Below, piece by piece: positions 1 through 8,051 of a stretch of DNA of 16,814 nt (position 1 is its first letter; each line of letters opens with the position of its first letter). The stretch comes from JANTGF01 sp033791445. Lineage in GTDB: Bacteria; Bacteroidota; Bacteroidia; Bacteroidales; VadinHA17. Location of the stretch: positions 1 through 16,814 of the forward strand of contig JASJGS010000246.1 of assembly GCA_033791445.1 (NCBI GenBank). Reading direction: 5' to 3'. A model generated the notes under the pieces. The model was not told the DNA's origin and ran no database searches. It worked only from the letters and a program-made list of their open reading frames with translations. The translations under genes and the position numbers were made by a program.

Positions 1-1
1 G

Positions 2-1858
2 GGATTACAGGATAATGGGTCCTGGTATGGTCCATCCGAAAATTCTGGGGGTATAACGAATTCCGATTGGAAAAGTGCAGGATTTGGGGATGGCTTTTCC
101 ATGATTCCTGACAGGTATGATAATAATATTATTTTCTGGCAGTTCCAGGGTGGAGAGTTCTTCCGCTTCTATAAAGCCTCTGAAGAAATTAAATTGATTA
201 AGCCCTTTCCTGATTCAGAAGCAGAAAATTTGCGCTACAATTGGAATGCAGCCATTGAATTAAGTCCAAGCCGTGATGTTATGTATGTTGGTGCCCAGTA
301 TCTATTTCAATCACACGACAAAGGTGATAGTTGGAAACGAATCTCAACTGATCTCACTACCAACGATCCTGAAAAACAAAAACAATATGAAACTGGAGGA
401 TTAACGCTTGATAATTCCAGTGCCGAGAATCACTGCTCTATTGTAACTATCTCAGAATCGCCAAAAGACTCAAAAGTTATTTGGGTCGGGACAGATGATG
501 GGAATCTGCAGGTTACAAGAGATGAAGGTAATACATGGACTAATATAGTGAGTCATATTGAAAACCTTCCCAAAAACACCTGGTGTTCATATGTTTATAC
601 AAGCACATTTGATGCAGGTACTGCCTATGTAACCTTTGACGGGCATCGTAATGGAGACAAAAAGCCTTACGTATATAAAACCACTGATTATGGACAGAGT
701 TGGAAAACTTTGGTCGATGAAAATATTGAGGGCTATTGTCATTCCATTGTTCAAGATATTGTTAATCCTTCTTTATTATTTCTGGGTACTGAATTTGGTC
801 TATTTGCCTCTTTTAACAACGGAAGCTCATGGGTACGGATGGAAGGTGATATTCCAAAAGTTTCTGTTAGGGAAATAGTAATACATCCGCGTGAAAACGA
901 TCTTGTATTGGGCACACATGGTAGAGGAATATTAATTGTGGATGATATAAGCTGCCTGCGCCAACTAACACCAGAAATGCTAGAGAAAGAGGTAGCATTT
1001 CTTGAAACAAGTCCATCAGTAATTGGCAATGTTGCCATAAATTCTTCATACGATGGAGACGATGAATTTGTTGGAAAGAATCCTCCCGATGCGGCTATGA
1101 TAACTTATTATTTAAAGAAGAGGCATGTATTTGGGAATATGCATCTAGAGATATATGATGAGGAAGGTAATTTCATGGTTAAGTTACCGGCTGGAAAAAG
1201 AAAAGGACTAAACAGGGTACCATGGACTTTAATGAAAAAGCCACCTAAGGTCCCCTCCTCTCCTTCTATGGCTCAATTTGCTTTGTTCGGGCCCTTTTAT
1301 GATCCTGGAACCTACACCGTAAAACTTATCAAGGGAAAAGAAACCTATGAAGGTGAAGTTTCTCTTATACTTGATCCTGATTCTCCCCACTCTAAGGAGG
1401 ACAAAGAGTTAAGGATCAAAACTATCAATTTAGGATATCGTTTATTGGAAGACCTTGGATATGTGGATGCTAAGGCCACAGAAGTCTCGAAAAAAGCCAG
1501 GGAGATATCCAATACAATGAATGGGTCTACAAAGAAGAAGCTTATTGCACTTGCCGATGAATTGGAAAGTTTCCATAAGGAGATGGTAGAAACTAAAATG
1601 GGAGGCATAACCGGGGAAGAAAAGCTAAGAGGGAAAATCTCATTCTTATATGGGACAACAATTCTTTACAAAGGAAGACCTACTGAATCTCAAATTAATG
1701 GATTAAATGCACTGGAAAAAGAAGTGATTGCTTGGGAGAAGAAGATCGATGACCTTCTTGCTGAACAACTTCCAAAGTTAAACAAAACCATAACCAAACA
1801 AGGAAAAGAAGCCATAAGCATTCCAAGCCTTGAAGAATTCAAAAAAACAGAAAATTAA
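2..1858 (+). CDS. VPS10/sortilin-type BNR-repeat exported protein, 3' part (5' end outside window)
   Basis: The frame is open from base 2, so the ATG at 101 is an internal Met and the N-terminus lies upstream of the window. Four Asp-box (BNR) motifs of the form S/T-x-D/N-x-G-x-S/T-W are visible near nt 311-334 (SHDKGDSW), 515-538 (TRDEGNTW), 680-703 (TTDYGQSW) and 809-832 (SFNNGSSW). They are followed by GTHGRGILIVDDI, the usual close of the beta-propeller in this family. A C-terminal beta-rich region follows (GTYTVKLIKGKETYEG), and then a charged helical tail. Full-length relatives in Bacteroidota are, from memory, about 1000 residues, so roughly 400 are probably missing. They are exported and often labelled glycosyl hydrolase or sortilin-like, but Asp boxes do not prove a catalytic activity. 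The next gene starts 24 nt downstream on the same strand, so they are probably co-transcribed. The family call is firm; the substrate is unknown. Confidence 0.88.
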   Translation, partial: GLQDNGSWYGPSENSGGITNSDWKSAGFGDGFSMIPDRYDNNIIFWQFQGGEFFRFYKASEEIKLIKPFPDSEAENLRYNWNAAIELSPSRDVMYVGAQYLFQSHDKGDSWKRISTDLTTNDPEKQKQYETGGLTLDNSSAENHCSIVTISESPKDSKVIWVGTDDGNLQVTRDEGNTWTNIVSHIENLPKNTWCSYVYTSTFDAGTAYVTFDGHRNGDKKPYVYKTTDYGQSWKTLVDENIEGYCHSIVQDIVNPSLLFLGTEFGLFASFNNGSSWVRMEGDIPKVSVREIVIHPRENDLVLGTHGRGILIVDDISCLRQLTPEMLEKEVAFLETSPSVIGNVAINSSYDGDDEFVGKNPPDAAMITYYLKKRHVFGNMHLEIYDEEGNFMVKLPAGKRKGLNRVPWTLMKKPPKVPSSPSMAQFALFGPFYDPGTYTVKLIKGKETYEGEVSLILDPDSPHSKEDKELRIKTINLGYRLLEDLGYVDAKATEVSKKAREISNTMNGSTKKKLIALADELESFHKEMVETKMGGITGEEKLRGKISFLYGTTILYKGRPTESQINGLNALEKEVIAWEKKIDDLLAEQLPKLNKTITKQGKEAISIPSLEEFKKTEN

Positions 1859-1882
1859 TATCAACTTAAAAAATCGAATATA

Positions 1883-2782
1883 ATGAATAGAAAATCCTAT
1901 AAAATTATTGTTGCTACTTTGTTTTTAATGTTGTTCATGCCCTATTTCGCAAATTCACAGGAAATCCCATCATATCTCAGAGTTGCTTCCAGGCCTGAAT
2001 CGATTGAAGAAGTATCAGAAAAGGTAAAAGCAACATTAAAAACCAATGGCTTCGAAATAATTGGAGAATATAACCCAGAAGACAAAGAAGGGTTAAAAGT
2101 AATTGTCTACACACGAGAAGATATTAAAAAAATAACTTATGGAGTGAAAGACAGGGGAGCACTTGCAGCCGCGTTAAAAATTGGTCTTATTAGGGAAGAG
2201 TCACAAACCATCGTTAGCATGTTAAACCCAACCTACCTCTTTTACGGTTATCTCCGTGAGAACATCATTGACTATACTTCTTTACTCGAAATTACTGAGG
2301 ATGCCAGAAAAGCCATGCAATCAATCGGAACTGACTTTGAACCTTTTGGAGGAACAGTGAAATTAGAAAAACTTATTAAGTATAAGTATATGATCGGAAT
2401 GCCTGGATTTGACAAACCTGTGGAGCTTAAGGAATTTTTATCGTTTAGCGAGGGTGTGGAAACAATCAGAAAAAACCTTCAAGAAAAGACAGGGAATTGT
2501 ATTTCAGTTTATGAACTGATTGATGATGAGAAACAAATAGCCGTATTCGGAGTCGGTTTGTATGATGAAGAGATTGGTGAAGCAAAATTTCTTCCCATAA
2601 TCGGTGAAGCACATATCGCTGCTATGCCATTTGAATTAATTTTGCAGGGAAACAAAGCCACAATGCTTCATGGAAGATTTAGAATTGCATTGCACTGGCC
2701 AGATCTTACTATGGGAACTTTTATGAAAATAAGTAAAACTCCAGGGGCTGTTGAAGAACTCATGTTGGGCTTAATGGAATAG
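1883..2782 (+). CDS. Secreted DUF302-like protein of unknown function
   Basis: This is a 299-residue protein with a clear signal peptide (Lys/Arg n-region, hydrophobic run at residues about 8-23, cleavage probably after ANSQ at 23-26). Residues about 38-130 resemble the DUF302 fold: a helix (SIEEVSEKVKATLKTNGFEI), then beta strands, then a proline-containing motif around MLNPTYLFYGYLREN. The second half (about 145-299) is not one I recognise and has no obvious catalytic motif. Its end, with LHGRFRIALHWPDLTMGTF and a short helix, suggests a compact soluble domain. It lies 24 nt behind the BNR protein gene and directly before a strong terminator, so it is probably the last gene of that operon and acts in the periplasm or at the cell surface. 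The DUF302 assignment is by eye and moderate; no biochemical function should be assumed. Confidence 0.8.
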   Translation: MNRKSYKIIVATLFLMLFMPYFANSQEIPSYLRVASRPESIEEVSEKVKATLKTNGFEIIGEYNPEDKEGLKVIVYTREDIKKITYGVKDRGALAAALKIGLIREESQTIVSMLNPTYLFYGYLRENIIDYTSLLEITEDARKAMQSIGTDFEPFGGTVKLEKLIKYKYMIGMPGFDKPVELKEFLSFSEGVETIRKNLQEKTGNCISVYELIDDEKQIAVFGVGLYDEEIGEAKFLPIIGEAHIAAMPFELILQGNKATMLHGRFRIALHWPDLTMGTFMKISKTPGAVEELMLGLME

Positions 2783-2801
2783 AGATTTAGAGCTATATTA
2801 G

Positions 2802-2838
2802 CACAAAAGACCATTCAATGAATGGTCTTTTGTGTTTT
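2802..2838 (+). terminator. Rho-independent terminator of the BNR/DUF302-like operon
   Basis: A perfect 14-bp stem (2802-2815 with 2821-2834, CACAAAAGACCATT / AATGGTCTTTTGTG) has a 5-nt loop and is followed by TTTT (2835-2838). It begins 19 nt after the stop codon of the upstream gene. The U-tract is only on the plus-strand side, so termination of plus-strand transcription is the main call. On the minus strand the same hairpin lies just beyond the 3' end of rnpB, but it is followed there by GCTAATAT rather than a T run. Confidence 0.85.
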
Positions 2839-2840
2839 AG

Positions 2841-3248
2841 ACAGTACACCTATAAGCCGGATTCTGTAACCTGAAATGATAACCAGAAGGTAAACATTTC
2901 AGGCTTCCTATCATTTATCTATGTTTGACATTGCTATCAAACTAAATCGACCTACCCCCCGGTAATAAAGCGAGCAACTTATACCTGATAAATCAGGAAA
3001 CCGGTATACATGGTCTTTCAACTCATAAGACGTACGGCTCCTGCTATCTCCAACAGGACAGGTAGGCTCTTACCCCACCTTCTCACCCTTATCCCCAGAC
3101 AAGCCAGGGACGGTTATTTTCTGCTTCGTTACTATACCCTCACAGGTATCTTCCAGTTAAGAAGTATGATGCTCTATGCTGTCCGGACTTTCCTCCTTGA
3201 ACCTGAATAAACAAATAAACAAGGCGATAGAACAGTCTACTGCACTGC
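2841..3248 (-). ncRNA. rnpB: RNase P RNA, bacterial type A
   Basis: This is the catalytic RNA of ribonuclease P, which removes 5' leaders from pre-tRNAs. Read on the minus strand, several universal blocks are present in order: AGGAAAGTCCGGACA (CR-I, plus 3180-3194), GGTGGGGTAAGAGCCTACC (J11/12 region, plus about 3061-3080), the TAGATAAATGATAGG segment near plus 2910-2925, and ACAGAATCCGGCTTATAGG near the 3' end. The 3' end UGUACUGU (2841-2848) can pair with GCAGUGCA at 3241-3248 to form P1, giving about 408 nt, a normal size. A shorter P1 (GCAGUA with UACUGU) would start the RNA near 3243 and would fit the TAnnTTTG box at 3248-3255 better, so the 5' end is uncertain by about 5 nt. The plus-strand reading frame inside the gene is spurious. 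Identification is firm. Confidence 0.97.
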
Positions 3249-3255
3249 AAAAATA
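3248..3255 (-). promoter_or_regulatory. Possible -7 box of the rnpB promoter
   Basis: The minus-strand reading is TATTTTTG, an exact match to the Bacteroidota -7 consensus TAnnTTTG. It would place transcription start near 3243, close to the predicted rnpB 5' end. No convincing TTTG-type -33 box is found 19-21 bp upstream, so this rests on one box and its position. Confidence 0.4.
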
Positions 3256-3347
3256 GCAAATTCTCTGTAAATAGACGGAAATGATTTAATACGGATACTT
3301 AGCAATACCAGAATATCCAAATATTTTCAGGCAAGAATCAAAATGAT

Positions 3348-3710
3348 TTAAATGAGATTGTCAACTGTTTTGACAAATTCACCTAGATTAAATGGTTTTC
3401 TGAAACTTTTTATGGCACCGAAGTATTCAGCAATACTTAAATAATCTTCTGGAATGGAGCGGCCTCCACCGGAAACAACTATAATTTTAACGGATGGATC
3501 AATTTTCTTGAGTTCAAGAATTGTTTCCATACCTTCCTTTTCAGGCATTATAATATCTGTAACAACAAGATTAACAGGAGTTTCAATGAATTTATTTATT
3601 CCTTGTACTCCATCTTCTGCTTCTTCAACTTCGTAGCCTGATTTCTTCAACTTGGAGCACAACATTCTTCTGAAATCCTGATCATCATCTATAACAAGGA
3701 CCTTTTTCAT
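3348..3710 (-). CDS. Single-domain (CheY-like) response regulator
   Basis: At 120 residues this is only a receiver domain, with no DNA-binding or enzymatic output domain. Its key residues are all in place: the acidic pocket D8-D9-D10, the phosphoacceptor D52 in VVTDIIMPEKEG, the switch Ser at 80 (VVVSGGG-type strand end) and the conserved Lys at 105 (RKPF). It should accept a phosphoryl group from a histidine kinase and act by protein-protein contact, either in a phosphorelay or by allosteric control of a partner. No kinase or partner is adjacent: rnpB lies downstream and a DUF2027/Smr gene upstream, 203 nt away, so it looks like an orphan. The ATG at 3710 gives a start right at the first beta strand, as expected for the fold. 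The partner cannot be told from the sequence. Confidence 0.93.
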   Translation of the reverse strand: MKKVLVIDDDQDFRRMLCSKLKKSGYEVEEAEDGVQGINKFIETPVNLVVTDIIMPEKEGMETILELKKIDPSVKIIVVSGGGRSIPEDYLSIAEYFGAIKSFRKPFNLGEFVKTVDNLI

Positions 3711-3830
3711 TTAACTTTTTTAAAACCGGTATACAGATCTACTATTTTATACGTAATTACTTCTTGTTTGTTACAGAATTTACTTTCATCAAAAACCTAG
3801 TTAGAAATGGTCCGAACCTTACTTTCCGAA

Positions 3831-3838
3831 CAAAATTA
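3831..3838 (-). promoter_or_regulatory. Possible -7 box for the response regulator
   Basis: The minus-strand reading is TAATTTTG, an exact TAnnTTTG match, with ATTG at 3856-3859 as a weak -33 candidate at a short 17-bp spacing. It would give a leader of about 115 nt. Two direct copies of TCCGAAC (plus strand 3811-3817 and 3825-3831, 14 bp apart) lie at and just downstream of the box. AT-rich DNA gives such matches by chance, so this is tentative. Confidence 0.25.
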
Positions 3839-3913
3839 TATTATAACAACTTTTTCAATACTTAGCCGGAATCCCAAGCAGACCAGGCAAAAACAAATTC
3901 AATTGAAATGCCT

Positions 3914-4933
3914 TTATTGCAAATATACTAAGGTGGCTCCATATCCATATTCCTTAAAAGAGGCATCCTGATATTTCAATCGAGAATATTTTTCATCCAA
4001 CATCTTCCGAATTTTATGTTTGAGTTTTCCACCTCCAGCCCCATGGATAAAAACAACTTTCTTTTGATTATTTCTTATTGCAGTCTCAAGTGAAAACTCA
4101 AACCTAGCCAATTGCATATCCAATATTTCAGAAGGGCTATAATTATTAACATCATCAATAATTTCATTTGCATGAAGGTCAATTTCTTCCTGTAAATTCT
4201 GCTTCTTTTCCTTATTCTCTGTTTTTATATCAGATTGTTTAGTTTTAATTTTTTCATTAAATACAGCCTTTTTACCCGATTGTTGACTGATTATTGGCAG
4301 AAGAAATGCTTTTTCATCAAAATATTCATTTTCCCGGAAGGAATCATCCAACTCAATTAAATTTTGATTCAGAATTAATCCCCCTTTTAAGGGTTCAATA
4401 GGTTTAAAATGTTCATTCTTGTAAAAAATCAGTTGATATACAATATGTAAAATACCCTCACTGCTAAAGTCGGGTAATTGACCTAAGAATATTTTCTCTT
4501 CTGTCATCAGGTCATCATGTTCCCATGATTTCAATCCATTGATTGAATCAATAGCAAGGTGAAAAAGAACATTATATGAACTGAGATTTACAAGGTAAGC
4601 ATTAGAAATATCTGATCCTTCTCCGGTGGACTTCACTATTCCAAAATAAATTTCATGCGAAAGATCCATTATATTTTCCGATATAGTGCTAATTTCCTTT
4701 ATGATATTGTTTTCTGGTTCATTTGAAGGTTTATCTCCTATTTTTCGCTCAGTTTTTTTCTCATCCTCAATTGAAAATCCACCTTGCGGAATTAATTCTC
4801 TTGCTAAGAATGGTATATTAAAGCCATCAATTGATTCAACCATAACCATATTGCTATCGATAATCTCAACAACCACTCCAGAGCCTACTTCATTCAGGAA
4901 CTTCACCTTATCACCCACATTAAATGTATTCAT
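3914..4933 (-). CDS. DUF2027 and Smr domain protein
   Basis: The 339 residues fall into three parts. Residues 1-50 form a small KOW/SH3-like beta domain (NVGDKVKFLNEVGSGVVVEI). Residues about 80-215 match the DUF2027 region seen in Bacteroidota. After a charged linker (225-248), residues about 250-339 form a C-terminal Smr domain with IDLH at 251-254 and HGAGGGKLK at 297-305, the two hallmarks of the fold. Smr domains bind nucleic acid and in some proteins are nickases or RNA endonucleases; in MutS2 the same domain is fused to an ATPase, which is absent here. No signal peptide is present, so it is cytoplasmic. It is divergent from queA across a 154-nt gap. The family is secure; the exact substrate (RNA, DNA or ribosome) is not known from the sequence. 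Confidence 0.92.
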   Translation of the reverse strand: MNTFNVGDKVKFLNEVGSGVVVEIIDSNMVMVESIDGFNIPFLARELIPQGGFSIEDEKKTERKIGDKPSNEPENNIIKEISTISENIMDLSHEIYFGIVKSTGEGSDISNAYLVNLSSYNVLFHLAIDSINGLKSWEHDDLMTEEKIFLGQLPDFSSEGILHIVYQLIFYKNEHFKPIEPLKGGLILNQNLIELDDSFRENEYFDEKAFLLPIISQQSGKKAVFNEKIKTKQSDIKTENKEKKQNLQEEIDLHANEIIDDVNNYSPSEILDMQLARFEFSLETAIRNNQKKVVFIHGAGGGKLKHKIRKMLDEKYSRLKYQDASFKEYGYGATLVYLQ

Positions 4934-5087
4934 TATTTACTATAATATTTAATTAAATTTTGCATTATTACTTACAACATTGAAAGTAATAAATCCCTAT
5001 TCAATTTAAGCAGAACTGTGAACTTTTCTGTTTAATTTTACAACTGTTATGAAAAATTAAACATCCCTCCTGATATCAATTTCAAGT

Positions 5088-6305
5088 ATGTTTAGTCGAA
5101 AAAATATCAAAATAGCTGATTACGAATATTTACTTCCTGACTCATCCATTGCCAAACATCCTCTTTCAGAGCGAGATAACTCAAAATTATTGATTTATAA
5201 GAAAGGGGAAATTTCTGAGTCAATATTCAAAATGTTGCCCGGTCATTTACCAGAAAAAAGTTTACTAGCATTTAACAATACGAGAGTAATTCATGCACGG
5301 CTTGTGTTTACCAAACCAACAGGTGCTCGCATTGAGATATTTTGCCTTGTACCCATTGAACCATCTAATTATGAACTGTCTTTATCATCTAAAAAGGGAA
5401 CAACATGGAAATGCCTGGTTGGCAATCTTAAAAAGTGGAAAAATGATGTTCTTAATCTAACTGTTCAAATCGATAACACTCACATAGTTCTTAAAGCCAC
5501 GAAAATAAAACAAGAAGATACTAACCTTCTGATAAAATTCACCTGGGATCATTCGGATATAACATTTTCTGAAATTATTGAAAAGGCCGGCACCATTCCT
5601 ATACCTCCATATTTGAACAGGGAGGCAGAGATTTCAGACAATCATAGCTATCAAACTGTATATGCCTGTAATAATGGTTCAGTAGCAGCACCTACTGCAG
5701 GCCTACATTTCACTGAACCAGTTCTAAATGAGCTTAAGAATAAAAAAATTGAGAAGCTTGAGCTCACACTGCATGTTGGGGCTGGAACTTTTAAACCTGT
5801 TACTGAGGAACTAATAAGCAATCATGAAATGCACTCAGAACATTTTTATATTGGGATCAGTCAAATTCAAAAGCTAATTGAACAAAGTAGTTCTATTATT
5901 GCAGTTGGAACAACATCTGTAAGAACCTTAGAAAGCTTATATTGGTTAGGAATTAAGATTTCTCTTGGGAAGGTTCAATCGGACAAGGATTTATATATCG
6001 ATCAGTGGGATCCATATGGAATGCAGCCAATGCTAAGTGTAAGTGAATCTCTCAGTCATATCCTTGAATATCTAAATAAAAACCACCTACAAAGTCTGGA
6101 AGGAATTACCAGAATAATAATAGTACCCGGATACAAATTTAATATTGTGAAGGGACTCCTTACAAATTATCATATGCCACGCAGCACATTATTATTGTTA
6201 ATTGCTGCATTTATAGGTAATGATTGGAAAACTGTCTATGATTTTGCTCTTAACAATAATTTTAGATTTCTTAGTTATGGAGACAGTTCTCTTCTAATAC
6301 CATAA
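5088..6305 (+). CDS. queA: S-adenosylmethionine:tRNA ribosyltransferase-isomerase
   Basis: QueA transfers and isomerises the ribosyl part of S-adenosylmethionine onto preQ1 at the tRNA wobble position, making epoxyqueuosine, the penultimate step of queuosine synthesis. Family motifs are present in order: the N-terminal block DYEYLLPDSSIAKHPLSERD (11-30), FNNTRVIHARL (62-72), GTIPIPPYLNR (168-178), VAAPTAGLHFT (199-209), LHVGAGTFKPV (228-238), VGTTSVRTLES (273-283), TNYHMPRSTLL (359-369) and the closing FRFLSYGDS (392-400). At 405 residues it is about 50 longer than the E. coli enzyme; the extra length lies mostly in the 90-165 region, as I recall for Bacteroidota homologues. It is cytoplasmic and appears to be transcribed alone. 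No Shine-Dalgarno sequence precedes the ATG. No other queuosine gene is in the window. Confidence 0.97.
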   Translation: MFSRKNIKIADYEYLLPDSSIAKHPLSERDNSKLLIYKKGEISESIFKMLPGHLPEKSLLAFNNTRVIHARLVFTKPTGARIEIFCLVPIEPSNYELSLSSKKGTTWKCLVGNLKKWKNDVLNLTVQIDNTHIVLKATKIKQEDTNLLIKFTWDHSDITFSEIIEKAGTIPIPPYLNREAEISDNHSYQTVYACNNGSVAAPTAGLHFTEPVLNELKNKKIEKLELTLHVGAGTFKPVTEELISNHEMHSEHFYIGISQIQKLIEQSSSIIAVGTTSVRTLESLYWLGIKISLGKVQSDKDLYIDQWDPYGMQPMLSVSESLSHILEYLNKNHLQSLEGITRIIIVPGYKFNIVKGLLTNYHMPRSTLLLLIAAFIGNDWKTVYDFALNNNFRFLSYGDSSLLIP

Positions 6306-6358
6306 CCTAAAATATACTCCATTATCAGGTTTATTTACCCAAATCCAGCAGATTGTTG

Positions 6359-7195
6359 TTATTCAACTCCGATCTTTTGCCAATCAAATTGACCATTTTT
6401 AAAAGAACATAAAAGATATCCTCTGGTTCCACTATCTAAAGATTCGGGATACATAGACCCTACAATAAAATGATCTAATCCTGATAGATCATGATGCTCG
6501 AAACTATGGTAATGGCCTGAGATATATGCCATCACATTATAATCTCTCAATAAAGAAGTTATTCTATACCTTTCCTCCGAAGAAGAAAGCCTCCAAATTG
6601 AAGGAGAGATCCCATTGTAAATTGGATAATGACTTACTACAATAGTATTAGGTAGGCAGGTCTTCAACTCTCCTTCCAACCATCGCAATTGAGTCTTCCC
6701 AACTGACCCTGAAGCAGAATCTATGAAAATAAGTTGAATATAGTTGGATATTCGAATAGAATAAACGGATGGCCCATAATATTTCATCCATGTACTCCAG
6801 CCATCTTTCTGGTAAAGATCATGGTTTCCAATTGTAACATAATAAGGTATACCTAGCTCCCATAGGTTTTTACGACTTCTACTGTATTCCAATTCAAGAC
6901 CATTTTCAGTCAAATCGCCAGCAACAATAAGAAAGTCAATATCATACTTAATAACATCCTGACCCAGTTGGTCTAATGTATGAAAGCTTTCCTCAGTAGT
7001 ATGAATATCTGAAAATACAGCAAACTTGAAATCAGTAGTATCAATTGAGACCTCACCTGATACCAAACCTGGAAAGGATAAACTTTCCTCCACACGGGTT
7101 TCAATACTTGCATGATTAAAAAATGCAGTTATATCCTTCTTACATGAAATTAAGGATAGAAAAGCGATAAAAAATATTAGTTTAATTCTTTGCAT
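6359..7195 (-). CDS. Lipoprotein metallophosphoesterase (calcineurin-like)
   Basis: This 278-residue calcineurin-type phosphoesterase has an N-terminal lipoprotein signal: a hydrophobic stretch at 5-17 and lipobox LISC with the acylated Cys at 18. The metal-binding motifs are complete and in order: D63-I-H65 (FSDIH), GDLTENG at 93-99, GNHD at 123-126, SHYP at 188-191 and GHYH at 227-230. It is therefore expected to bind two metal ions and hydrolyse a phosphate mono- or diester outside the cytoplasm, anchored to a membrane. The substrate (nucleotide, phosphoprotein, lipid or wall polymer) cannot be read from these motifs. It starts 6 nt after the stop of the upstream gene for a predicted outer-membrane protein, so the two are almost certainly co-translated. 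It converges on queA across 53 nt with no clear terminator hairpin. Confidence 0.93.
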   Translation of the reverse strand: MQRIKLIFFIAFLSLISCKKDITAFFNHASIETRVEESLSFPGLVSGEVSIDTTDFKFAVFSDIHTTEESFHTLDQLGQDVIKYDIDFLIVAGDLTENGLELEYSRSRKNLWELGIPYYVTIGNHDLYQKDGWSTWMKYYGPSVYSIRISNYIQLIFIDSASGSVGKTQLRWLEGELKTCLPNTIVVSHYPIYNGISPSIWRLSSSEERYRITSLLRDYNVMAYISGHYHSFEHHDLSGLDHFIVGSMYPESLDSGTRGYLLCSFKNGQFDWQKIGVE

Positions 7196-7201
7196 ATTTC
7201 A

Positions 7202-7927
7202 CTAAAATGAAAACCTAAGCCCTGTTTCAATCTGAAACTCGTTAACAGCCAGAACAAGACCTGAGATTCCTTTTACAGCTGTTGATATATTTAATTGAAT
7301 GTCAATATTTTCTTTAATATTATACATCTGCTCAAGTTCTAAAAACACATGGTCTTTTGTTTGGATTCTCATGAAATCATAAGTCCCCATGTTAAAGGCC
7401 AGATTCCATTTATCACCCTGGTATATTAGCCACTTGAATTGAAATATTAAATAGCCTTCATCCATCTCATTTTGCCAATCAAACATTGAATGGAAGTCAC
7501 TATCTTTGATACTAACAGATCTATAGGTGTATCCGATTCCGAACTTAATCTTTTTAAATGGCAAGAAAAATGCCAATACTGCCAGCTGGTTTTCTCCAAT
7601 ATTATAATCCCTATATTCATGATGTGCCAATTCTGCGCTAAAATATAACCAGGGTAAGGGTGTTTTTAATTCTTCAGCAGCCAGATGTAATGATCCGAAA
7701 CCCGATTGTTGGTTCAGGTGAATTCGTAAGGCCGCAGATAATAGGTGCTTATTGGCCACCTTGAACTTAGCAATATCCTGGACAGATAGGCGGCTTGAAA
7801 CACCGGATTCATAATTGTAGTATAATCCAGGAATATTAATGAACCTCGCACTTTTCTCCTCCATATCTTGTCCAAATACAGAAAATAGATTCAGAACGAA
7901 TAATAGTATTAGTAATTCTGATTTCAA
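7202..7927 (-). CDS. Predicted outer-membrane beta-barrel protein, TTG start
   Basis: The 241-residue product has a signal peptide (residues 1-20, cleavage probably after VFGQ) and then alternating polar/hydrophobic stretches rich in aromatic residues. It ends in GLRFSF with a terminal Phe, the usual C-terminal signature of outer-membrane beta-barrels; about 8-10 strands would fit. The only start that keeps the signal peptide is TTG at 7925-7927: an in-frame stop lies four codons upstream and the first internal Met comes after the predicted cleavage site. I do not recognise a named family. Its stop is 6 nt before the lipoprotein phosphoesterase start, so the pair probably works together at the cell envelope. 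The function, for example porin or assembly or anchoring partner, is unknown. Confidence 0.78.
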   Translation of the reverse strand: MKSELLILLFVLNLFSVFGQDMEEKSARFINIPGLYYNYESGVSSRLSVQDIAKFKVANKHLLSAALRIHLNQQSGFGSLHLAAEELKTPLPWLYFSAELAHHEYRDYNIGENQLAVLAFFLPFKKIKFGIGYTYRSVSIKDSDFHSMFDWQNEMDEGYLIFQFKWLIYQGDKWNLAFNMGTYDFMRIQTKDHVFLELEQMYNIKENIDIQLNISTAVKGISGLVLAVNEFQIETGLRFSF

Positions 7928-7965
7928 TGAGGAAGTTTATAGTTTACTGAATACATTTAATCATC

Positions 7966-7992
7966 TATGGTCATTTTTTCCTTAGGACCATA
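7966..7992. repeat. Short inverted repeat upstream of the outer-membrane protein gene
   Basis: The arms TATGGTC (7966-7972) and GACCATA (7986-7992) are perfect 7-bp inverted copies separated by 13 bp. They sit about 40-65 bp upstream of the TTG start and about 60 bp beyond the threonine aldolase stop. No T-run follows on either strand, so an operator or mRNA stem is more plausible than a terminator. The evidence is weak. Confidence 0.3.
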
Positions 7993-8051
7993 AAAAGAAT
8001 CATTATGTAAGGCTCTTCTTTATAAAGTAATACGAAGTTAGGATGCTTAAG

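Noticed and set aside
3010..3210. Plus-strand open frame of 66 codons.
   Set aside because: It lies entirely inside rnpB on the opposite strand and has no protein-like features.
2998..3735. A 13-bp sequence, AAACCGGTATACA, occurs both inside rnpB (2998-3010) and upstream of the response regulator (3723-3735).
   Set aside because: One copy is part of the folded RNase P RNA. Two copies only, of different context, fit chance better than a regulatory repeat.
3890..3913. TTCAATTGAA palindrome after the Smr gene as a terminator.
   Set aside because: It has no loop, and the T-rich stretch beyond is broken; not convincing.
4934..5087. TAAATTTTG-like sequence in the gap between the Smr gene and queA as a promoter.
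   Set aside because: It has one extra base relative to TAnnTTTG and no -33 box at proper spacing for either gene.
6304..6331. AACCT...AGGTT inverted repeat between convergent queA and the phosphoesterase as a terminator.
   Set aside because: Only five base pairs with an 18-nt loop and no T-run.
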